Positions 1 to 5,208 of a stretch of 5,208 bases of DNA are shown here, piece by piece. The stretch covers positions 1-5,208 of the forward strand of contig CASDTD010000064.1 in NCBI GenBank assembly GCA_949283445.1. Reading direction: 5' to 3'. This DNA comes from an uncultured Coriobacteriia bacterium. Lineage in GTDB: Bacteria > Actinomycetota > Coriobacteriia > Coriobacteriales > QAMH01. The notes under the pieces are model-generated. The model saw nothing but the letters and a program-made list of their open reading frames with translations. It did not search any database and was not told the DNA's origin. The position numbers were made by a program, and so were the translations under genes. Within the stretch, counting starts at the first letter, position 1. Every line of letters begins with the position of its first letter.

Positions 1-347
1 ATCATCTCGACGCCGTACTTTTCCAGCACGCCGCTTTCCGCCAGCTCGACGGCGCAGTTCAGTCCCGTCTGGCCGCCCATGTTGGGAAGCAGCGCGTCGG
101 GGCGTTCCTTGGCGATGATTTTCTCGACCGTGGCCGCCGTGATCGGCTCGACGTAAGTGCGCGTGGCCGTCTTCGGGTCGGTCATGATGGTGGCCGGGTT
201 GGAATTGACGAGAACGACCTCGTAGCCGTCGTTTTCCAGCACCTCGCAGGCCTGCGTGCCCGAATAGTCGAACTCGCATGCCTGGCCGATGACGATGGGG
301 CCGGAACCGATCAGCAGAATTTTGTGGATATCGTCTCTACGCGGCAT
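1..347 (-). CDS. carB: Carbamoyl-phosphate synthase large subunit, N-terminal part (cut by window edge)
   Basis: Large (synthetase) subunit of carbamoyl-phosphate synthase. It uses ammonia delivered from CarA, bicarbonate and two ATP to make carbamoyl phosphate for pyrimidine and arginine synthesis in the cytosol. Only the first 115 codons are present; the family is usually about 1,060-1,100 residues, so the rest lies beyond base 1. The visible part starts [17 protein letters not shown] and contains the [13 protein letters not shown] motif (about residues 22-34), [12 protein letters not shown] (about 48-59) and [11 protein letters not shown] (about 84-94). These line up without gaps with the start of the first ATP-grasp half of E. 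coli CarB. The ATG follows the carA TAG stop with no bases between and is preceded by AAGGAG nine bases upstream, inside carA. The usual Thr of LPT-GGQTALN is Asn here, a minor variant. Identification is very secure. Confidence 0.97.
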   Translation of the reverse strand, partial: MPRRDDIHKILLIGSGPIVIGQACEFDYSGTQACEVLENDGYEVVLVNSNPATIMTDPKTATRTYVEPITAATVEKIIAKERPDALLPNMGGQTGLNCAVELAESGVLEKYGVEM

Positions 348-1613
348 CTAGTCACGCTCCTTAGCATCCGTGAAGGTGCGTGTCTCGCGCACTTCGATGT
401 CCAGATAATCGTCGCGCCCGTCCATGAGCCGTGCGAACGCCTGGAACAGGTACGAGGAGTCGTGCGGGCCGGGGGAAGCCTCCGGATGGTACTGAACGGA
501 GAACACCGGATAATCCAAAAACCGCATGCCCTCGGGCGTGCCGTCGTTCAAGTTGACGTGGGTAAGCTGGATGCGCCCGAACTCCTTTGACTGCACAACC
601 GGCGCGATGTGATGCTCGGTCCAGTACAGCAGGCTGTCCGGATGCTCGTCAACACCGCCGGAAAGCTCGGGCACAAGCGGGCCGATGCTTTCGAACACCT
701 GGCCGAAGCCATGGTTTTGCGCCGTGATTTCCACCGCGCCCGTGAGCAGGTTCATGACGGGCTGGTTACCGCCATGATGGCCGTACTTGAGCTTCTCGAT
801 TTGCGCGCCCGCGGCGATGGAGAGCATCTGGTGCCCCAGGCAGATGCCGAAGACGGGCTTTTTGCCGATGAGTTCCTTGGCCTGGGTGTAGGTCGCCTCG
901 ACGGCTTGCGGGTCGCCCGGGCCGTTGGACAGAAAGATGCCGTCCGGGTTCATGTCCAGCACGTCTTGCGCAGGCGTGTCCCACGGCACGACCGCGACTT
1001 CGCAGCCGTTTTCGCACAACCCTGCCAAAATGCCCGTCTTGATGCCGCAGTCATAGGCGACGACGGAATACTTCTTCGCGCAGTTGAACGGCGGCAGTTT
1101 GTAAGGCTGTTCCGTCGAGACTTCCTCGACATGGTTCACGCCCACGATATCGGGCGCTGCGGCAAGGCGCGCCTTGATGGCGTCCAGCCCGTCTTCGGCC
1201 GTGGAGATGACGGCTTTCATGGAACCGTTGTCGCGCAGGTGCCGTACGAGCTTGCGCGTGTCGACGCCCTCGATGGCCACGATGCCGCTGTCCTTCAGAA
1301 ATTCGGGCAACGCCTTGCTGGAACGGAAGTTGCTGGGACGGTCGCACATGTCGCGCACGACGAACCCCGAGGCGAACAGGGAACGCGCCTGCATGTCCTC
1401 GGCGTTCACGCCGTAGTTGCCGATCTGCGGGTAGGTCATCGTGATGATCTGACCAGCATAAGACGGGTCGCTCACGACCTCCTGGTAGCCGGTAAGCGAG
1501 GTGTTGAAGACAATCTCGCCGAAGGCCTCCCCTTCGGCGCCGCAGCAGTCGCCCGTGAACACCGTGCCGTCTTCAAGCACGAGCACCGCCGGTTTTCCTT
1601 TTTTCAGGGACAT
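348..1613 (-). CDS. carA: Carbamoyl-phosphate synthase small (glutaminase) subunit
   Basis: Glutamine amidotransferase subunit that hydrolyses glutamine and channels ammonia to CarB. The protein has 421 residues; E. coli CarA has 382. The N-terminal CPSase small-subunit domain spans about residues 8-145, with FNTSLTGYQE at 36-45 and TYPQIGNYG at 60-68. The class I glutaminase domain follows from about residue 183. Its catalytic triad is visible as Cys258 in GICLGHQ and His376/Glu378 in QYHPEASPGPHDSS, and the oxyanion-strand motif LSNGPGDP is at 228-235. Between NHGF (about 301-304) and THVNLNDGT (351-359) there are about 46 residues where E. coli has about 13, so an insertion of roughly 34 residues sits in the glutaminase domain. 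A charged tail of about 20 residues follows the normal end. The ATG lies three bases after the pyrC stop. The only ribosome-binding-like sequence (AAGGTGA, 1625-1631) is rather far away, 11 bases, so translation is probably coupled to pyrC. No catalytic residue is missing. Confidence 0.98.
   Translation of the reverse strand: MSLKKGKPAVLVLEDGTVFTGDCCGAEGEAFGEIVFNTSLTGYQEVVSDPSYAGQIITMTYPQIGNYGVNAEDMQARSLFASGFVVRDMCDRPSNFRSSKALPEFLKDSGIVAIEGVDTRKLVRHLRDNGSMKAVISTAEDGLDAIKARLAAAPDIVGVNHVEEVSTEQPYKLPPFNCAKKYSVVAYDCGIKTGILAGLCENGCEVAVVPWDTPAQDVLDMNPDGIFLSNGPGDPQAVEATYTQAKELIGKKPVFGICLGHQMLSIAAGAQIEKLKYGHHGGNQPVMNLLTGAVEITAQNHGFGQVFESIGPLVPELSGGVDEHPDSLLYWTEHHIAPVVQSKEFGRIQLTHVNLNDGTPEGMRFLDYPVFSVQYHPEASPGPHDSSYLFQAFARLMDGRDDYLDIEVRETRTFTDAKERD
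357..362 (-). promoter_or_regulatory. carB ribosome binding site inside carA
   Basis: AAGGAG on the minus strand, nine bases before the carB ATG at 347. It lies within the last codons of carA and supports that ATG as the true carB start, directly abutting the carA TAG stop. Confidence 0.8.
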
Positions 1614-1616
1614 AGG

Positions 1617-2918
1617 TTAGAAGGTCACCTTCCCGTTTTCGAGACTTGCATATCCATCTGTGAACACGTCGGTCGCGCGCCCGGTGAGGCGCTGCCCGAC
1701 GAACGCGGAGTTCTTCGCCTTCGACGCGAAACCGTCTGCCGCGACCTCCCACGTGAGAGCGGGATCGATGACGGTGTAGTCGGCAATGCCGCCGGGCTCG
1801 ACGCGCACCTGCGGCACGCGCAGCAGCTTGCGCGGCGCGATGCAGCAGGCCTCGACAAGGCGCGCCCAGCTCATCTTGCCGGGCAGCACGAGGTGCGTGA
1901 GCAGCAGGCCAAGCGCCGTTTCCAGGCCGGTCGTGCCGAAAGGCGCGAGGTTGAACTCGAGGTCTTTCTCGTGGTCGGCATGCGGGGCATGGTCGGTTGC
2001 GACCATGTCGATGGTGCCGTCGACGAGCGCCTCCTGCAGCGCGAGGTTGTCCTCTTTCGTGCGCAGCGGCGGGTTCATCTTGAGGTTCGTGTCATACGTC
2101 TCGACATCGATGTCGTCCTCGTTCAAGAACAGGTGATGCGGCGTGACCTCGCAGGTCACGTTCACGCCGTCGGCCTTCGCCGCGCGCACGATATCGGCCG
2201 CGTGCGCCGTGGTGAGATGCTGGATGTGGATGTGGCAGCCCGTGAGACGCGACAACTCGATATCGCGCTCGATCTGCACTTCCTCGCCCGCTGCAGGCCA
2301 GCCAGCCATGCCGGTGCGCGTGGAGCAAACGCCCTCGTTCACGACACCGTGCCCGACGATGTCTTCCATCTGGCAGTGGCTCATGACGGCGCGGTCGAAC
2401 ATCTTGACGTAGTCCATGACGCGGCGCATCACGCCGCCGTCCTGAATGCCATGCCCGTCGTCGGAAAACGCCACAGCGCCCGCACGGACCATGTCGCCTA
2501 TCTCAGCGAGCTGCTTGCCCTCGAGCCCCTTCGTGCACGCGCCGACAGGATACACGCGCGTGCGGCCCGGCTTGTAGGCCGCCTTCTCGAGCTCGTATTC
2601 CACGAGCGAGGCCGTGTCGATGACGGGTTTCGTGTTCGCCATCGGGGCAACGCCCGTGAAGCCGCCTTTGGCTGCGGCGCGCATGCCGGTGACGATGTCT
2701 TCCTTGTATTCCTGGCCCGGGTCGCGGAAGTGCACGTGCACGTCCACCATGCCGGGGATGAGGTACTTGCCTTCGCAATCGACTTCGAACAGCTTTTCGG
2801 GCCGCTCGACGTTTGTGCCCACCTCGACGACGCGCCCATCGCGCACAAGGATTTCGACCACGTCGTCAAGCCCGACTGCCGGGTCGACGACATGCGCGTT
2901 CTTAAGAAGCAATGCCAT
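1617..2918 (-). CDS. pyrC: Dihydroorotase
   Basis: Zinc amidohydrolase that cyclises carbamoyl-aspartate to dihydroorotate, the third step of UMP synthesis. The protein has 433 residues, normal for the Bacillus/Aquifex type of PyrC (about 425-430) and longer than the 348-residue E. coli type. Metal-site residues are all visible: His61 and His63 in DVHVHFRDPG, the bridging Asp153 in AFSDDG, His181 in SHCQMED, His234 in HIQHLTTAHA and Asp309 in VATDHAPH. Arg65 and Asn95 (MANTKP), expected to bind substrate, are also present. An ATG start at 2918 is chosen over an in-frame TTG at 2933 because GGAGGTGA sits at 2924-2931, giving an 8-base spacer. The TTG would lie on top of that site. With the ATG start the gene overlaps the end of pyrB by 17 bases. 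The gene ends TAA, three bases before the carA ATG and in the same frame. Intact and confidently assigned. Confidence 0.98.
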   Translation of the reverse strand: MALLLKNAHVVDPAVGLDDVVEILVRDGRVVEVGTNVERPEKLFEVDCEGKYLIPGMVDVHVHFRDPGQEYKEDIVTGMRAAAKGGFTGVAPMANTKPVIDTASLVEYELEKAAYKPGRTRVYPVGACTKGLEGKQLAEIGDMVRAGAVAFSDDGHGIQDGGVMRRVMDYVKMFDRAVMSHCQMEDIVGHGVVNEGVCSTRTGMAGWPAAGEEVQIERDIELSRLTGCHIHIQHLTTAHAADIVRAAKADGVNVTCEVTPHHLFLNEDDIDVETYDTNLKMNPPLRTKEDNLALQEALVDGTIDMVATDHAPHADHEKDLEFNLAPFGTTGLETALGLLLTHLVLPGKMSWARLVEACCIAPRKLLRVPQVRVEPGGIADYTVIDPALTWEVAADGFASKAKNSAFVGQRLTGRATDVFTDGYASLENGKVTF

Positions 2919-3836
2919 TGCTGTCACCTCCAAGCAGCAGGTACATGACCGCCATGCGCACGGCGACGCCGGAATTCACCTGGTTCAAGATGACGGCATG
3001 GTCGGAATCGGCGGCTTCAGCCGTGAGCTCGACGCCGCGGTTGATGGGGCCGGGATGCATGATGAGCGCATCGGGTTTGAGCATCTGCAGGCGGTCGTGC
3101 CCGATGCCGTAGAGCATCTGGTACTCGCGCAGCGACGGAATGGGCGCACCCTCCAGGCGTTCCATCTGGATGCGCAGCGTGTAGACGACGTCGAGCTCGG
3201 GCAGGACGTCATCGAGCGTGTAAGAATACGCGCAGCCCAAGATGTCGGGACGTGAGGGCATGAGCGTGGGCGGGCCGATGACGGTGACCTCGGCCCCGAG
3301 CTTGACCAGCAGCGGCACGAGCGAGCCCACCACGCGCGAATGCGCGATGTCGCCGATGATGCCGACTTTCAGCCCTTCGAAGCTACCGCGATGCCGGCGA
3401 ATAGTGAAGGCGTCGAGCAGCGCCTGCGTGGGATGCTGGTGCTTGCCATCGCCGCCGTTGACGATGTGCGCGTTCACGTGACGGGCCAGCAGACGGGGCG
3501 CGCCTTCCTGCTTGGAGCGGACGACGACGAGGTCAGCGTCCATAGCGTCCAGCGTCTCGCCCGTGTCGGCCAGCGTCTCGCCTTTCTTCGTAGACGACGA
3601 AGACGCGGAGAAATTGATGACGTCGGCGCTCATGCGCTTGCCGGCAATCTCGAAACTCGTGCGCGTGCGCGTGGACGGTTCGAGGAAGAGGTTGATGATG
3701 GTCCGACCGCGCAGCGTGGGTAGCTTCTTTATCGTGCGGTCGTTGACTTCCTTGAAACTTTCCGCTGTGTCCAGGATTTCCGTAATCTCTTCGACGGAGT
3801 ATTCGTTGATGTCTATGAGGTGCTTGTGCTGCAGCA

Positions 3837-3837
<1 letters not shown>
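2902..3837 (-). CDS. pyrB: Aspartate carbamoyltransferase catalytic subunit
   Basis: Transfers the carbamoyl group of carbamoyl phosphate to aspartate, the committed step of pyrimidine synthesis. The protein has 311 residues, the usual length. The carbamoyl-phosphate binding motif EPSTRTRTSFE is at 53-63. The mobile 80s loop SSSTKKGETLADT (80-92) supplies Lys85 and Ser81, expected to reach into the neighbouring active site. HPTQALLD is at 135-142, DIAHSRV at 163-169 and MHPGPINRGVE at 260-270. DIAHSRV and the HPGPINRG form resemble the Bacillus-type unregulated enzyme. No pyrI regulatory subunit lies beside it, so allosteric control of the E. coli kind is unlikely and control probably rests on PyrR. 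The ATG shares one base with the pyrR stop (TGATG) and is preceded by GGGAG ten bases upstream. The 3' end overlaps the pyrC start by 17 bases. Intact. Confidence 0.98.
2924..2931 (-). promoter_or_regulatory. pyrC ribosome binding site (decides the start)
   Basis: A strong GGAGGTGA on the minus strand lies inside the last codons of pyrB; the core GGAGG is 8 bases before the ATG at 2918. It shows that the in-frame TTG at 2933, which would extend the protein by five residues, is not the start. Confidence 0.88.
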
Positions 3838-4509
<672 letters not shown>

Positions 4510-4521
4510 TTGGAAACGCCG

Positions 4522-4537
4522 GTGCCTACTATGGCAC
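4522..4537. repeat. Short inverted repeat GTGCC-6-GGCAC in the pyr leader/promoter region
   Basis: On the minus strand GTGCC (4537-4533) and GGCAC (4526-4522) form perfect 5-bp arms around ATAGTA. The repeat overlaps the candidate extended -10 element, so it could be a repressor site or simply a small leader hairpin. Function is unknown. Confidence 0.4.
4528..4536 (-). promoter_or_regulatory. Candidate extended -10 promoter for the pyr operon
   Basis: The minus strand reads TGCCATAGT, a TGn extension followed by CATAGT (4 of 6 matches to TATAAT). No convincing -35 lies 16-18 bases upstream. Transcription would start near 4521, giving a leader of about 55 bases that contains the entire PyrR loop. 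The position is sensible but the match is weak, so this is only a candidate. Confidence 0.25.
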
Positions 4538-4590
4538 AAATCGGCGCTGCGTGCGGCGGTAGATGCGGGTTATTTTGCGAACTGCAGCCA

Positions 4591-4629
4591 GTGGTGCGCG
4601 GCGGCCGAGCCGCGTCAGCGCGTGACCAC
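4591..4629 (-). terminator. GC-rich hairpin without U-tract, possible terminator of the upstream membrane-protein gene
   Basis: GTGGT (4591-4595) pairs with ACCAC (4625-4629), then CGCG (4597-4600) with CGCG (4619-4622) across a small internal bulge. Inside sits GCGGC-CGA-GCCGC (4601-4613). The structure begins 42 bases after the stop of the YhgE/Pip-type gene, where a terminator is expected. Neither strand has a following T run, so it is not a classical intrinsic terminator; U-poor hairpins have been proposed to terminate in high-GC actinobacteria. It would separate that gene from the pyr operon. Confidence 0.4.
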
Positions 4630-4670
4630 GCACTGAGCGCACAGCCGCCGCACAACCCGGCAACGCTTCC

Positions 4671-5208
4671 CTACTCCGTTAGCTTAAGCGGACGGTACAG
4701 CTGCGTGATGACCACACGACGGCGGTGCCGCGCCCACAAAACCGTCAGCAGCAGAAAGCCGACCATGAACAGGACAAGCACCACGACGTCTTTGACCATG
4801 TAGCCCGCGGAAAGCCCCGTCATGGCCATGCGGAACCCGTGCACCGTGTAGGTCATCGGCAAAAACGGGTTGAGCACGTTGAAGACGGGCAGTTCCGATT
4901 CGATGGGGAACGTACCGGCGGCTGTGCACAGCTGCACCATGAGCAAGATGATGACGACCACGGTGCCCACCGTGCCAAGCGCAGCACGGAAGAACTGGAT
5001 AATCGCCATGAAGACCAGCGCCGTCAAGATGCCGAAGAGGTAGAACTGCAAGGGATAGGCCACTGTCATCTTGAGACCGAACTGGATGAACAGCAGAAGC
5101 AGCACCGCTTGCAACACCCCGACGAGCGCCATGGGAATGTAGCTTGCCACGACGGCGGAAACCGAGCTCGCACTCGACATGAGAATGCGGTTGTTGAGGC
5201 AGTGCATG
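4671..5208 (-). CDS. YhgE/Pip-family membrane protein, C-terminal part (5' end outside window)
   Basis: The reading frame enters from beyond base 5208, so the real start is not in the window; the in-frame ATG at 5207 is not evidence of a start. About 178 residues are visible. Numbered from that ATG, hydrophobic segments lie at about 24-44, 53-73, 78-98 and 139-158, followed by a basic tail (ARHRRR). The segment FRAALGTVG...QLCTAAGTFPIESELPVFNVLNPFLPMTY...FRMAMTG (about 73-131) matches, from memory, the conserved C-terminal region of YhgE/Pip proteins. These are ABC-2-permease-like membrane proteins related to phage infection protein and to ESX/WXG-linked transport genes. Substrate and role are not known from the sequence. 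It has no evident functional link to the pyr genes, lies 204 bp upstream on the same strand and is probably terminated by the hairpin at 4591-4629. An ordinary ABC-2 exporter permease is the main alternative. Confidence 0.8.
   Translation of the reverse strand, partial: MHCLNNRILMSSASSVSAVVASYIPMALVGVLQAVLLLLFIQFGLKMTVAYPLQFYLFGILTALVFMAIIQFFRAALGTVGTVVVIILLMVQLCTAAGTFPIESELPVFNVLNPFLPMTYTVHGFRMAMTGLSAGYMVKDVVVLVLFMVGFLLLTVLWARHRRRVVITQLYRPLKLTE

Noticed and set aside
2919..2933. TTG start extending PyrC by five residues
   Set aside because: The TTG lies on the strong GGAGGTGA site, which is correctly spaced for the ATG at 2918; homologues begin at the equivalent of MALLLKN.
609..2948. Very long plus-strand open frame (779 codons) antisense to carA and pyrC
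   Set aside because: It lies opposite two fully conserved genes that share one frame. GC-rich codon bias removes stops from the mirror frame. The product is rich in Arg, His, Val, Ala and Asp in the manner of an antisense translation and shows no recognisable domain.
3550..3582. 12-bp direct repeat CAGCGTCTCGCC, two copies 21 bp apart in pyrB
   Set aside because: It encodes the doubled GETL in GETLADTGETLDA, of which the first copy is a conserved family motif; coincidental coding repetition.
3585..3603. Perfect 7-bp hairpin (TCTTCGT-5-ACGAAGA) inside pyrB
   Set aside because: It encodes the serine-rich, Lys-containing 80s loop; Ser and Glu codons readily give such symmetry, and there is no T-tract or regulatory context.

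Overview
The window holds the 5' part of a de novo pyrimidine (UMP) biosynthesis operon, read entirely on the minus strand, preceded by the 3' end of an unrelated membrane-protein gene. The DNA is GC-rich (roughly 60% by eye). The gene order pyrR-pyrB-pyrC-carA-carB is typical of Gram-positive bacteria, especially Actinobacteria. Protein details, including a CarA with a long insertion and a YhgE/Pip protein next door, make me favour a high-GC actinobacterium of the Coriobacteriia (Eggerthella-like). This placement is an inference from remembered family features, not a search result.

Layout in transcription order, right to left: 5208-4671 is the C-terminal part of a YhgE/Pip-type multi-membrane protein. 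4670-4467 is the only sizeable intergenic region (204 bp). It carries a GC-rich terminator-like hairpin, a weak extended -10 candidate with an inverted repeat over it, and a PyrR-binding RNA loop just upstream of the pyrR ribosome binding site. Then follow pyrR (4466-3837), pyrB (3837-2902), pyrC (2918-1617), carA (1613-348) and the first 115 codons of carB (347-1, running off the window). Every junction from pyrR to carB is an overlap or a gap of 0-3 bases, so this is one tightly coupled transcription and translation unit.

How the genes work together: CarA/CarB make carbamoyl phosphate from glutamine, bicarbonate and ATP. PyrB condenses it with aspartate, and PyrC closes the ring to dihydroorotate. 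PyrR senses UMP/UTP against PRPP and binds the leader RNA. The leader has the hallmark PyrR loop but no space for an attenuator terminator before the pyrR start codon, and the lower stem of the loop pairs with the Shine-Dalgarno bases. This points to translational repression by PyrR, as known for Mycobacterium smegmatis, rather than the Bacillus transcription attenuation mechanism. That is the most interesting signal here. The enzymes themselves look intact and ordinary, apart from a ~34-residue insertion in the CarA glutaminase domain and a C-terminal tail on PyrR. I see no mobile element, CRISPR array, RNA gene or novel system in the window.
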